Assembly: GCF_000016065.1 (NCBI RefSeq)
Contig: NC_009092.1
Location: forward strand, 4,216,001-4,280,000
Direction of reading: 5' to 3'
Length of the DNA stretch: 64,000 nucleotides
From: Shewanella loihica PV-4
GTDB taxonomy: Bacteria; Pseudomonadota; Gammaproteobacteria; Enterobacterales; Shewanellaceae
A program made the translations under genes and the position numbers. The first letter of the stretch is position 1. Each line of letters begins with the position of its first letter. The notes below the pieces were generated by a model that ran no database searches, had not been told where the DNA came from, and worked only from the letters and a program-made list of their open reading frames with translations. Below, in pieces: positions 28,487-38,577 of this stretch.

Positions 28487-29896
28487 ATGTCAGTTGAATC
28501 AGTTTTACAACAACTAGAAGAACTTGAAGTTAAGTTTGTTGATTTGCGTTTTACCGATACTAAAGGTAAAGAGCAGCACGTATCTATTCCTGCTCACCAG
28601 GTTGATGCCGATTTCTTTGAAGACGGTAAAATGTTCGACGGTTCATCTATTGCTGGTTGGAAAGGCATTAACGAGTCAGACATGGTCCTGATGCCAGACC
28701 CAACGACCTTCGTTCTTGACCCATTCACCGAAGAAACCACTGCCCTGATCCGCTGTGACATTCTCGAGCCAGGCACTATGACTGGTTACGACCGCGACCC
28801 ACGCTCTATCGCTAAGAAAGCCGAAGAGTACATGGTTTCTACCGGCATCGCCGATACCGTACTCATTGGTCCTGAGCCAGAGTTCTTCCTGTTTGATGAC
28901 GTTAAGTTCGGTACCGACATGTCTGGCTGTTTCGTTAAGCTAGACGCTAAAGAAGCGGCTTGGAACTCAGGCACTCACTACGAAGACGGCAACACAGGTC
29001 ACCGTCCATTCGTTAAAGGCGGTTACTTCCCAGTAGCACCAGTTGACTCTTCACAAGATCTTCGTAGCGCCATGTGTCTGGTTCTGGAAGAGATGGGTCA
29101 AGTGGTTGAAGCTCACCACCACGAAGTGGCGACTGCCGGTCAAAACGAGATCGCGACTCGCTTCAACAAGCTGACTGAAAAGGCTGACGAAATCCAGATC
29201 CTTAAGTACGTGGTTCACAACATGGCCCACGCTTACGGCAAGACGGCGACCTTCATGCCTAAGCCAATCGTTGGCGACAACGGTAGCGGTATGCACGTTC
29301 ACCAATCACTGGCTAAAGATGGTGTCAACCTCTTCTCTGGTGACAAGTATGCGGGTCTGAGTGAGACGGCGCTGTACTACATCGGCGGTATCATCAAGCA
29401 CGCTCGCGCGCTGAACGCCTTCACTAACCCAAGCACCAACTCGTACAAGCGTCTTGTGCCTCACTTCGAAGCACCAGTCATGCTGGCCTACTCGGCACGT
29501 AACCGCTCTGCGTCTATCCGTATCCCAGTAGTACCAAGCCCTAAGGCACGTCGTATCGAGACTCGCTTCCCAGATCCAACGGCTAACCCATACCTGGCGT
29601 TCGCTGCACTGCTGATGGCTGGTCTTGACGGTATCCAGAACAAGATCCACCCAGGCGAAGCCATGGACAAAGATCTGTACGATCTGCCAGCGGAAGAAGC
29701 GGCTGAGATCCCACAGGTTGCGACCTCTCTTGAGAACGCACTTGAGAACCTGGATGCAGACCGTGAGTTCCTTACCAAAGGCGGCGTATTCTCTGATGAC
29801 TTCATCGATTCTTACATCGCACTGAAGACTGCAGAAGCAGAGAAAGTGGCTCGCACCACTCACCCAGCAGAATTTGAGCTGTACTACAGCCTATAA
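28487..29896 (+). CDS. glnA: Glutamine synthetase type I
   Basis: A 469-residue dodecameric cytoplasmic enzyme that makes glutamine from glutamate, ammonia and ATP. Visible motifs: FDGSSIAGW (about 49-57), the metal/ATP segments GPEPEFFLF (about 128-136), the [10 protein letters not shown] region (about 264-273), and NRSASIRIP (about 343-351). NLYDLP-type adenylylation segment is present as [10 protein letters not shown] (about 395-404; Tyr397 is the expected adenylylation site). GGAG at 28475-28478 is the ribosome binding site. Regulated by NtrC and sigma-54 from the sites upstream; glnL-glnG lie 5 kb downstream rather than adjacent. Confidence 0.98.
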   Translation: MSVESVLQQLEELEVKFVDLRFTDTKGKEQHVSIPAHQVDADFFEDGKMFDGSSIAGWKGINESDMVLMPDPTTFVLDPFTEETTALIRCDILEPGTMTGYDRDPRSIAKKAEEYMVSTGIADTVLIGPEPEFFLFDDVKFGTDMSGCFVKLDAKEAAWNSGTHYEDGNTGHRPFVKGGYFPVAPVDSSQDLRSAMCLVLEEMGQVVEAHHHEVATAGQNEIATRFNKLTEKADEIQILKYVVHNMAHAYGKTATFMPKPIVGDNGSGMHVHQSLAKDGVNLFSGDKYAGLSETALYYIGGIIKHARALNAFTNPSTNSYKRLVPHFEAPVMLAYSARNRSASIRIPVVPSPKARRIETRFPDPTANPYLAFAALLMAGLDGIQNKIHPGEAMDKDLYDLPAEEAAEIPQVATSLENALENLDADREFLTKGGVFSDDFIDSYIALKTAEAEKVARTTHPAEFELYYSL

Positions 29897-29929
29897 TCCT
29901 TGCCTGTAAGCTAGGATTAGTGCTCAAAG

Positions 29930-29957
29930 AAGCCGCCACTTAAGGCGGCTTTTTTAT
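29930..29957 (+). terminator. Rho-independent terminator of glnA
   Basis: AAGCCGCC / GGCGGCTT stem with loop ACTTAA and a T run. Confidence 0.9.
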
Positions 29958-29970
29958 GGCTTTCAAAAAC

Positions 29971-30109
29971 GACTTCATCGACTCTTACATCGCGCTGAAG
30001 ACTGCTGAAGCTTAGAGTCTGGTTCGCACCACTCACCAAGCCGAGTTCGAACTGTACTAATACCTGTAAGCCTGTGATCCTTGCCGCTAAGCTTGGATTA
30101 GTGCTCGAA
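29971..30109 (+). pseudogene. Decayed tandem copy of the glnA 3' end
   Basis: From GACTTCATCGA onward this stretch matches the last ~33 codons of glnA (29798-29896) plus the spacer to its terminator, in direct orientation about 173 bases downstream. In the glnA frame the copy meets a TAG early (after GAAGCT), later TAA codons, and has no start, so it cannot be a gene. Most differences are substitutions spread over the copy, so it is not very recent. It also carries a duplicated terminator (next entry). Confidence 0.85.
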
Positions 30110-30137
30110 GAAGCCGCCACTTAAGGCGGCTTTTTTA
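30110..30137 (+). terminator. Duplicated copy of the glnA terminator
   Basis: Same stem AAGCCGCC / GGCGGCTT with loop ACTTAA and T run as the terminator at 29930. It may act as a back-up stop. Confidence 0.88.
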
Positions 30138-30257
30138 TGCCCTTTTACCGGCAGATAAACTTGGCTTAAGCGCCTGACGTCGGGCATAAAATTGATTTAA
30201 CTTTATGGCCAAACTGCTATCATGATCACGCCGAATCACTTACTTTAGAATCCCATT

Positions 30258-31082
30258 ATGTCTAGCCGCGATCCCTTCCAGTCTTTCACCTGGCACAGCG
30301 ATATTTTTAGCTGTCAGAGCAATGATATCAGCAGCTTCTATGCCCGCTTAGAAGAGCAGGCCAGCCGCCTCGGGCTACAGGCGCGCAAGCTGGGTGATGC
30401 CGGTCCGCATCCGCTGGAACTGTATCAGTCGCCGGCGCAGAAGGCAGATCAGCCATCTATTTTGATCAGCGCCGGCTTTCATGGCGAAGAGGCCGCCGGC
30501 CCCTGGGGGCTGCTCTACTTCCTCAACGAACTGGAACCCGAGCTCTTCGGCCAGATCAACCTTAGCCTGCTGCCACTGGTGAACCCCACTGGTTTCAAGC
30601 GCGGCCATAGATTCAACAAATTGGGACAAAACCCGAATCGCGGCTTCGTGTTAGAAAACGGCCGTGGCCGTAGCAATCAGGACACCTCTAGCGAGGGCGA
30701 GATCCTGCTGGCTCACTCCCAGCTGCTGGCCGCCGCCAGTAAAGATGGCATCCTCACCTGCCATGAAGATGTATTGCTCACAGACACCTACATCTACTCC
30801 TTCGAGGCCAACCAGCACCCAGGCCAATTCAGCCGCGAGCTGCGCGACGCCCTGGGGCACTATTTCCCCATCGCCCAGGACGGACTGATCGACGACTGCC
30901 CGGTACAAGATGGCATCATCTTCAACCATTTCGACCTCTCCTTCGAGGCCTTCCTGGTACGGCTGGGCGCCAGCGTCGGCGTCTGTAGTGAGACCCCGGG
31001 CCAGCAGAGTTTCGATCAACGCATCCTGGCCAACGCCGCCATCATCAAGCGTTTCGTCGAGCTGACATTAGCGAAGCGATAA
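30258..31082 (+). CDS. M14-family zinc metallocarboxypeptidase-like protein
   Basis: A 274-residue protein of the M14 / succinylglutamate desuccinylase-AstE-like fold. The zinc motif HGEE is at about residues 75-78 (SAGFHGEEAAGPWG), with a second ligand candidate in TCHEDVLL near 170. LVNPTGF and NPNRGFV (about 113-135) fit the substrate-binding Asn/Arg pattern, and a late SETPGQ (about 240) may hold the catalytic glutamate. No signal peptide, so probably cytoplasmic. Related proteins include murein tripeptide amidases (MpaA); the substrate here is not certain. It converges on the class V aminotransferase gene across a bidirectional terminator. Confidence 0.75.
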   Translation: MSSRDPFQSFTWHSDIFSCQSNDISSFYARLEEQASRLGLQARKLGDAGPHPLELYQSPAQKADQPSILISAGFHGEEAAGPWGLLYFLNELEPELFGQINLSLLPLVNPTGFKRGHRFNKLGQNPNRGFVLENGRGRSNQDTSSEGEILLAHSQLLAAASKDGILTCHEDVLLTDTYIYSFEANQHPGQFSRELRDALGHYFPIAQDGLIDDCPVQDGIIFNHFDLSFEAFLVRLGASVGVCSETPGQQSFDQRILANAAIIKRFVELTLAKR

Positions 31083-31155
31083 GGGCATAAGCAAGCGTTA
31101 AAAGAATGAGCGAAGCGCTAGAGGCATAAGCTAAGCGATAAGCTCCCCCTTAGAT

Positions 31156-31186
31156 AAAAAAAGCCAGGCACTCGGCCTGGCTTTTT
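31156..31186. terminator. Bidirectional rho-independent terminator
   Basis: AAAAAGCCAGGC / GCCTGGCTTTTT inverted repeat with a short loop between two convergent genes. Confidence 0.9.
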
Positions 31187-31211
31187 GCTATCTGTTTTAC
31201 GGTCATTCACT

Positions 31212-31260
31212 ACTGCGGGACTAACGACTGCCGGACTAACGACAACAGGGCTAACGACAG
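31212..31260. repeat. Three 15-bp tandem repeats at the end of a coding region
   Basis: Units containing GGACTAACGAC, GGACTAACGAC and GGGCTAACGAC follow each other with a 15-base period. The third includes the stop codon (TAG on the minus strand at 31253-31251) of the class V aminotransferase-like gene. Confidence 0.7.
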
Positions 31261-32363
31261 AAAGGCGCCAGGGCCTCAAGCAGCCGCTGCAAATCCTGCT
31301 CGCCGTTGTAGATGTGAGGCGAGATCCGCATCCCCTGCTTGCGCACATCCAGGCTGATATCGGCCTGGGTCAACGCTTCGACCACAGCTTGCTGGTCTTC
31401 GCCAAAGTCTAAGATGGCAGTGCCGCTACAGCGGGCCGCATCCGAGGGTGAGACCAGAGCATCACCCGCCTGACGCCAGATACGCTGCAGCTGCATCAGG
31501 TTGTGCTGACGCACCTTGTCGCTACCCAGCTCGGCAAAATACCCTATGCTGTGGGCCGCAAGGGCGAAAGGCGCCACAGACGGCGTGCCGCCCCAGAACT
31601 TGAGCGCCGAGTCATGGTAGCGAAAATCGTGAATGTCGAACTCGAAGGGGTTCTCATGGCTGAACCAACCCACATCCTGGGGTGAGCAATGCACCAGCTG
31701 AGCGGCGCTCACCCAGAGGTAGGCCGCCCCCGGCCCGCCGCAGAGCCACTTGACGCTGGAGCCCAACATGAAATCTGGCTTGAGGGCATTAAGATCTAGG
31801 GGCAATACCCCGGCGGCCTGGGCCACATCCACCAGAGAGAGCGCCCCCAGCTCGCGCACCTTAGGTATTAGATAATCCAACGGCGCCTGCTGACCCGTAT
31901 TGGAATAGGCGTGGCTGATAAACACCAGATCGATATCGTCGGTCAGATGTGCCTGCCACACCTCGGCCAGACTCACATCCAGATTAGCCGGGATGAAACG
32001 TATCTCAGCCTCAGGCAGCGCCTGACGTAAGGCAAAGCCCATGCTGGGGAAATCATTCTCGCTCATCAGGATCACGGCGCCGGGGCGGCGCAGCCTTGAA
32101 TGGGACTGCACCAATTTAGTGAGACCGCTGGAAAGGTTAACCTGAGGGCAAAACAGCCGGGTCTCGCTGTTGAACAGCCTAGCGAGCTGGACGCGAAAAT
32201 CCTCCACCACAGAGAGCCAGTCGCCCCAGGGCTCTCGCCCCGAGCCCTGCCAGGGCAGGAAGAAACGCTCGTCGAACGCCTGGCGCAGACTCTGCAGCGG
32301 CCTGCCCACCGAGTGGTTGAGCAGGTAGACCGACTTTGGCATCACAAAATCATTCTGGTACAT
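31251..32363 (-). CDS. Class V aminotransferase-fold PLP enzyme, kynureninase-like
   Basis: A 370-residue PLP-dependent enzyme. The PLP-lysine region is MLGSSVKWLCGGPGAAYLWV (about 196-215, lysine in SSVKW), with the preceding LVDVAQAAGVLPLDL (about 174-188) holding the aspartate that contacts the PLP ring. It fits the kynureninase / cysteine desulfurase branch of class V. It lies 3 bases after the PrnB/TDO-like gene on the same strand, so the two almost surely work together, possibly on a tryptophan derivative. A kynureninase activity is plausible but not proven by sequence; no formamidase gene is next to them. Confidence 0.82.
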   Translation of the reverse strand: MYQNDFVMPKSVYLLNHSVGRPLQSLRQAFDERFFLPWQGSGREPWGDWLSVVEDFRVQLARLFNSETRLFCPQVNLSSGLTKLVQSHSRLRRPGAVILMSENDFPSMGFALRQALPEAEIRFIPANLDVSLAEVWQAHLTDDIDLVFISHAYSNTGQQAPLDYLIPKVRELGALSLVDVAQAAGVLPLDLNALKPDFMLGSSVKWLCGGPGAAYLWVSAAQLVHCSPQDVGWFSHENPFEFDIHDFRYHDSALKFWGGTPSVAPFALAAHSIGYFAELGSDKVRQHNLMQLQRIWRQAGDALVSPSDAARCSGTAILDFGEDQQAVVEALTQADISLDVRKQGMRISPHIYNGEQDLQRLLEALAPFCR

Positions 32364-32366
32364 GGC

Positions 32367-33539
32367 TTATCCCTCTAGGCTGGCGCGCAGCCTGGCGATG
32401 TCGTCGAAACGGGTGCGTATGTCATCGCGCTTGGCGGCGGCGCGTCTGTCTCTGAGTTTCTCCAGCGCCCCCAGCAGCACAGGCAGCGGCGGGCCACTGG
32501 CGGTAACCTTGTCGATATGCTGGCTCTCCATCTGCTTGGCAGGCTGAGCGATATACTTCTCCACCAGCTGATCATGGTGTTGTATCGCCCCCTGGCCATG
32601 GGCCTCACACACCCGCAGGAACTGCGCTAGATTCTCCTGGTACCAGGGCTGGTCACGCATCTCTATGGCGGCGAGGAAATCGTCCATCAGGCTGGTGCGG
32701 CGCATGCAGTCACGCAAGATGCGCTGATCTTCCGGCATCATGTAGAGGAACTTATCCACCAGCAGTTGAGAGTAGGCCGACTCGTTGGCGAAGCAGAGCC
32801 CCAGCTGCAGATCGATCACATTGATGCCGGCAAAGTCACCGGCATTGGCGCCGCGATACACCTGCTGGCCGACGCGATAGGGCTTGTAATAGGGACGCAC
32901 GCTGTTAAAAAACGCCTGAGTGTCGAGGCGCTCGAATAGCGTCTGATTGGAGGCGATCACCTGCTGAAGCGCCACCAGGGCGACCTCTAACAACTCGGCG
33001 GTCATGGGGTGGGAGATCCCCAGGGGCTGGATCTTCAGCAGGGCATCGGCCGCCCGCTTGTAGGCGAGGATCCCCTTGGTGTTGTAGTCGACGAACAGCT
33101 TCTCGTCGTCGAGATCGGTAAAGCGCTTATAGAGGCCGTTAACGGCGCGATTGTGAGTAGTCAGATGGGCGGTGGCAAAGCGCGGCGTCACCCCGATGGA
33201 GGCGCCTATATGCATGGCCAAGGCCGAGGCCTCCAACAGCGGCGAGCTGGTTTCGCGGCTCGGCTCGGTGATCTCGTGGCGACGGCAAGCCGCCATGTAG
33301 AGGCCCACGTTACCCAGCAGATCGAAGGCCGCATCGAAACCCTCGTCGGTATTGCCCTCATCCAGCAGCGCCTTGATGAGCGTCCGGCCTTCGGCCTCCA
33401 GCCGTGCCTTAAGCTCGTCGCCTATGCCCACCACGTTAGCGGGATCGCTCTGCTGCATGTAGAGGCGCTCCAGCGCCGAGTTAATCTCGACAAACTCCTG
33501 CCTGATCCAGTGATCGAAGGCCGCGACATCTTGACTCAT
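32367..33539 (-). CDS. PrnB/tryptophan-dioxygenase-superfamily haem protein (DUF1864)
   Basis: A 390-residue, almost all-helical protein. It belongs to the family of monodechloroaminopyrrolnitrin synthase PrnB, which has the haem dioxygenase fold of tryptophan 2,3-dioxygenase and indoleamine dioxygenase. I recall a Shewanella oneidensis member whose structure was solved and which lies next to a kynureninase-like gene. Helical segments with conserved histidines (MHIGASIG, TAHLTTHNRAVNGLY, about 108-135) fit a haem pocket, but I cannot assign the axial ligand with certainty. The predicted substrate is tryptophan or an indole derivative. First gene of a two-gene unit, divergent from an Lrp-type regulator. 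Confidence 0.78.
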   Translation of the reverse strand: MSQDVAAFDHWIRQEFVEINSALERLYMQQSDPANVVGIGDELKARLEAEGRTLIKALLDEGNTDEGFDAAFDLLGNVGLYMAACRRHEITEPSRETSSPLLEASALAMHIGASIGVTPRFATAHLTTHNRAVNGLYKRFTDLDDEKLFVDYNTKGILAYKRAADALLKIQPLGISHPMTAELLEVALVALQQVIASNQTLFERLDTQAFFNSVRPYYKPYRVGQQVYRGANAGDFAGINVIDLQLGLCFANESAYSQLLVDKFLYMMPEDQRILRDCMRRTSLMDDFLAAIEMRDQPWYQENLAQFLRVCEAHGQGAIQHHDQLVEKYIAQPAKQMESQHIDKVTASGPPLPVLLGALEKLRDRRAAAKRDDIRTRFDDIARLRASLEG

Positions 33540-33726
33540 AGGGTAGGTATCTCTTGGTTATTTTAATAATGACTCAATAAGCTACCACTAAGCCATTAGC
33601 GCAAACCTGCAATATCAATCCGGCAAACAGAGATTTTTTAGTGGATTCCGATAAAAATAACCACTTTAATAAGCTTATCCAACAAACTGACGTTAGAACC
33701 CAACCGAGGGACAAGAGATCTAAGCG

Positions 33727-34188
33727 ATGAAACTGGATAGCAAAGACAAGCAGATCTTAAGCATACTGCAGGAGGAGGGACGCCTGCCCGTGGCCGAGTT
33801 GGCCAATCGGCTCAACCTCTCCGACACCCCCTGTCTGCGGCGCATCAAGAAGCTGGAGCAGGCGGGCTTTATTCAAGGCTACAGCGCCAGGCTCGACCCT
33901 AAGTCGCTGGCACTCAATGTGATTGTCTACGCCTTCGTGCGCCTCACCGAGAACTCCGCCGCCTATGGTGAACAGTTCGAGCAGGAGATGAGCCGTCTGC
34001 CTCAGGTGCAGGAATGCTCGGTGATCACCGGCGCTCACGACTACCTACTCAAGATAGTCGCCCACGATCTGCTGGAGTATGAAGGCTTCGTCAAACACTC
34101 ACTGGGCGGCCTCAAGTGTATTGCCAGCATAGAGTCGACCGTAGTGCTGAAACAGACCTTCTCCCGTCATCAACTACCAATCACTTAG
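33727..34188 (+). CDS. Lrp/AsnC-family transcriptional regulator
   Basis: A 153-residue regulator. Residues 1-60 form the winged helix-turn-helix (DSKDKQILSILQEEGRLP, LSDTPCLRRIKKLEQAGFI) and residues 65-145 the RAM ligand-binding domain (VQECSVITGAHDYLLKIV). These proteins bind amino acids and often control divergent catabolic genes. It lies 187 bases from the divergent PrnB/aminotransferase pair, so it is a good candidate for its regulator, sensing tryptophan or a relative. Confidence 0.88.
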   Translation: MKLDSKDKQILSILQEEGRLPVAELANRLNLSDTPCLRRIKKLEQAGFIQGYSARLDPKSLALNVIVYAFVRLTENSAAYGEQFEQEMSRLPQVQECSVITGAHDYLLKIVAHDLLEYEGFVKHSLGGLKCIASIESTVVLKQTFSRHQLPIT

Positions 34189-34254
34189 GCCCTGATGCTT
34201 TTTACCGCGAAAGCGACTAATCTGTAGCAAAGACAAGGTATAAAAGGAATGCTT

Positions 34255-34797
34255 ATGCGCCCGATATTGCTGTTTACCCTGCTGTTAATGACCCTTGGGG
34301 CTCAGGCAGCCATCTATAAATGGGTCGACAAGGATGGCAAGGTTCACTACTCGGATACCCCGGTAGAAAACTCCACCCAGGTCGAGTTTAAGGAAAATAC
34401 CGAAAATCAGATCAAGCTGCCGCCTCCCGCGGTACGCGAGCCGCTGACCCCCGCCAAGGAGGAGCCTAAGGAGCTCTACAAGCTGAGCATCTCCAGCCCC
34501 AGCGAAGAGGAGACCCTGAGGGACAATAACGGCAATATCACAGTGATCGGCTCCATCACCCCAGATCTCGCCGCCGGTCATGTGCTGGTGCTCCTGATGG
34601 ATGGCAAGGTGGTCAGCACGCCTCAGGCGAGCCCGGTATTTACGCTGGAGAATGTGGATCGCGGCGAGCACAAGTTTGAAATCAAGGCGTTGGCACAAAA
34701 CGGCAAACAACTTGCATCGACCCCCCCTAGAACCGTATTTCTTCACCGGGCGACCATAAATGCGATTCCTAGGGCGACCCCTCTCGGGGGCGGTTAA
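34255..34797 (+). CDS. DUF4124 exported protein
   Basis: About 180 residues with a signal peptide ending GAQA (about residue 18). The DUF4124 domain follows immediately: IYKWVDKDGKVHYSDTP (about 20-36). A proline/charged linker leads to a C-terminal beta-rich domain (about 75-165, SPSEEETLRDNNGNITVIGS) of the immunoglobulin-like kind. The ATG at 34255 is preferred over that at 34249 because AGGA lies 6 bases before it. It immediately precedes glnL; a link between this protein and nitrogen regulation is not known. Confidence 0.78.
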   Translation: MRPILLFTLLLMTLGAQAAIYKWVDKDGKVHYSDTPVENSTQVEFKENTENQIKLPPPAVREPLTPAKEEPKELYKLSISSPSEEETLRDNNGNITVIGSITPDLAAGHVLVLLMDGKVVSTPQASPVFTLENVDRGEHKFEIKALAQNGKQLASTPPRTVFLHRATINAIPRATPLGGG

Positions 34798-34870
34798 AAA
34801 TTTATATCTTAATTTTTAGCAACTTAGAAAATCACATCTCAAAACAATCCCGGTGAAGATAGCTTGCAGC

Positions 34871-34901
34871 GTGCACCAAATTGGTGCACCATTATGGTGC
34901 A
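34871..34901. promoter_or_regulatory. Overlapping NtrC (GlnG) sites upstream of glnL
   Basis: GCACC-AAATT-GGTGC (34873-34887) is a perfect NtrC site, and GCACC-ATTAT-GGTGC (34886-34900) is a second one sharing two bases. They end 23 bases before the glnL ATG, so NtrC binding here would most likely repress the glnLG promoter, as at E. coli glnLp. Confidence 0.85.
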
Positions 34902-34923
34902 ACCTACTTCCCGGGAGTCGTAA

Positions 34924-35979
34924 ATGAACACAGACCCTCTGCTCAATCATCTGGTGACGGCCGTACTCGTCATCTCAGATGATCTCAAGCTGTGCTATGC
35001 CAATAGCGCGGCCGAGCAACTGCTTGGGTTAGGCAGTCACCGCCTCACGGAACACAACCTGTTAGACTGCTGCCAGCTGCTGAGCATAGATCATCAACTG
35101 CTGCGCACCGCCATTCGCGAACACCAAGGCCTGACGGTCAACACCGCCAACCTGGTGACCCTGGACGGTCAGGGTCACACGGTCGACATGACACTCACCC
35201 CGCTTGAAGCCCAGCCGGATCAACCCGAGCAGGGGGTGCTGGAGCTGCGCCAGGTGGATCAGCAAAGGCGAATACATCAGCAGCTGACCCTGGATGCCCA
35301 GCAACAGGCGGCCCAATATCTGGTGCGTAACCTGGCCCATGAGATCAAAAACCCCCTGGGCGGCCTCAGAGGCGCGGCCCAGCTGCTGTCCCGCGAGCTG
35401 GAAGACGCCGACCAGCGCGAATTTACCGACCTCATCATAGAGCAGGCCGATCGGCTGAGAAACCTGGTGGACCGGCTGCTTGGCCCGCAGAAACCCACCG
35501 AGCACAGCCTGCACAACATCCATGCTGTGATCCAGAAGGTGCTCAAGCTGGTAAGCGTCACCCTGCCGGGCAATATCCACCTGATCCAGGACTATGACCC
35601 CTCGATCCCGGATATCGAGATGGATCAAGAGCAGCTGCAGCAGGCGGTACTCAATATAGTGCAGAACGCCATCCAGGCGCTGGAGACAGTGGAAGACGGC
35701 GGCGAGATCCGCATCAAGACCCGCACCCAGCACCAGGTCACCATAGGCACTACACGCCACAAGCTGGTGCTGGCGCTCTCCATCATAGACGATGGCCCGG
35801 GGATCCCACCCGAGCTGATGGATACCCTCTTCTACCCTATGGTCACGGGCAGGGAGCAGGGATCCGGACTTGGGCTCTCGATCGCCCATAACTTTGCCAG
35901 ACTCCACGGCGGACGCATCGACTGCGCCTCCGTGCCGGGCAAGACAGAATTTACCATACTGCTGCCGCTCAAGAGCTAG
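34924..35979 (+). CDS. glnL: Nitrogen sensor histidine kinase GlnL (NtrB)
   Basis: A 351-residue cytoplasmic histidine kinase/phosphatase. A PAS domain covers about 1-115, the H box LAHEIKNPLGG has the phosphorylated His near residue 139, and the N, G1 and G2 boxes (VLNIVQNAIQAL, IDDGPGIPP, GSGLGLSIA) follow. No membrane segment. It phosphorylates GlnG when the PII protein is uridylylated (low glutamine). It is 41 bases upstream of glnG. Confidence 0.96.
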   Translation: MNTDPLLNHLVTAVLVISDDLKLCYANSAAEQLLGLGSHRLTEHNLLDCCQLLSIDHQLLRTAIREHQGLTVNTANLVTLDGQGHTVDMTLTPLEAQPDQPEQGVLELRQVDQQRRIHQQLTLDAQQQAAQYLVRNLAHEIKNPLGGLRGAAQLLSRELEDADQREFTDLIIEQADRLRNLVDRLLGPQKPTEHSLHNIHAVIQKVLKLVSVTLPGNIHLIQDYDPSIPDIEMDQEQLQQAVLNIVQNAIQALETVEDGGEIRIKTRTQHQVTIGTTRHKLVLALSIIDDGPGIPPELMDTLFYPMVTGREQGSGLGLSIAHNFARLHGGRIDCASVPGKTEFTILLPLKS

Positions 35980-36020
35980 CGTAGGTGACCTTAGAGCATT
36001 CAACTTAAGAGAGTAGGTGT

Positions 36021-37430
<1,410 letters not shown>

Positions 37431-37433
37431 GTG

Positions 37434-37461
37434 AAAGCACCCAGCCTAGGCTGGGTGCTTT
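37434..37461 (+). terminator. Rho-independent terminator after glnG
   Basis: AAAGCACCCAGCC / GGCTGGGTGCTTT inverted repeat with almost no loop (TA in the middle) and a short T stretch. Confidence 0.8.
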
Positions 37462-37686
37462 GGCGCCTCTTCCGCAGGCGCATTGTTTGCGCTAACAACA
37501 ACACTCTCAGACTGACACTCGGACTCAATGACTTCACGTGGCATTGCCGCCTGCCATAAAGCCCCTACCCATAAACTTTGATTCGCTTTCATTAACCTTG
37601 CCCTCATTTTGCCAACTGGATCAAAGTAATCTTAAGGCGACTATTAGTAAAATGAATAAATAGTATCCCGTGAATGCCAAATTAGA

Positions 37687-38577
37687 ATGAATATACCAAT
37701 CAAAACCTTACATTATTTTCTCACCCTGGTTGAAACGGGAAATTTTACCCGGGCGGCGGAAAAGTCTTTTATCACCCAGCCAACCCTGAGCAAGATCATC
37801 CAGCGACTGGAGGAAAATCTCGGCCAGCAGCTGCTGCACAGGAATAATCAGAAGATAGAGCTAACCCAGGCAGGCATACTGCTGGAGAACAGCGCCCGGG
37901 AGATCTTGGGGCAGTGGCACAGGCTGCAGGAAGACCTTACCAACCTGAGCGGCCTCAAGTCTGGACACCTGCGCCTTGGGGTCTGCCCCATGATGAGCAG
38001 CCTGATCATCGACCTGCTCACCGCATTTCGTCAACAATATCCGGGCATAGAACTACAGATGTATGAATATGGCGGCTTCGGCTGCGAGCAGGCGCTGCTT
38101 AACAACAGCCTGGATATCGCCTTCACCGCCCTGCCTACCACCCATGATATCGAGCTGGCCAACCGCGCCCTCACCCGCTATCCGCTGCTGGCCTGCCTGC
38201 CCAAGGACCATGCCCTCGCCCAACAGGAAGCGGTGACCTGGCAGGACTTCGAGGCCTACCCCTTCATCCTCTACAACGAGGACTTCTCGTTGGCCAAGCT
38301 GATCACCCGCCTGAGTCACAAGGCTGGCGTGCAGCTCAACATCGCCTTTCGCAGTGGCCAGTGGGACTTTCTGGCGACCATGGTGGAGGCCCAGATGGGG
38401 GTCGCTATACTGCCCGAGCCTATCTGCCACAAGTTGCAGGGCAGCGAGCTGGTCTTCAAGCCTATTCGTCCCAATCTCACCTGGGATCTGGCGCTGATCT
38501 GGCGCAAAGACCTGCCGCTGACACCGGCGGCCCAGGCGCTCTTGGATCTCAGCGAGCAGGCCCATCTGCACCCTTGA
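37687..38577 (+). CDS. LysR-family transcriptional regulator
   Basis: A 296-residue regulator. The N-terminal winged helix (about 5-64: LHYFLTLVETGNFTRAAEKSFITQPTLSKIIQRLEENLG) is classical LysR, and the C-terminal substrate-binding domain spans about 92-290. No closely divergent or adjacent target gene is apparent; it stands alone after glnLG. Target and effector unknown. Confidence 0.9.
   Translation: MNIPIKTLHYFLTLVETGNFTRAAEKSFITQPTLSKIIQRLEENLGQQLLHRNNQKIELTQAGILLENSAREILGQWHRLQEDLTNLSGLKSGHLRLGVCPMMSSLIIDLLTAFRQQYPGIELQMYEYGGFGCEQALLNNSLDIAFTALPTTHDIELANRALTRYPLLACLPKDHALAQQEAVTWQDFEAYPFILYNEDFSLAKLITRLSHKAGVQLNIAFRSGQWDFLATMVEAQMGVAILPEPICHKLQGSELVFKPIRPNLTWDLALIWRKDLPLTPAAQALLDLSEQAHLHP

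Noticed and set aside
28245..28517. Open frame across the glnA leader
   Set aside because: It covers the NtrC sites and sigma-54 promoter and overlaps the glnA start in another frame; no supporting features.
29971..30109. Second glutamine synthetase fragment as a gene
   Set aside because: In-frame stops and no start; it is a decayed duplication.
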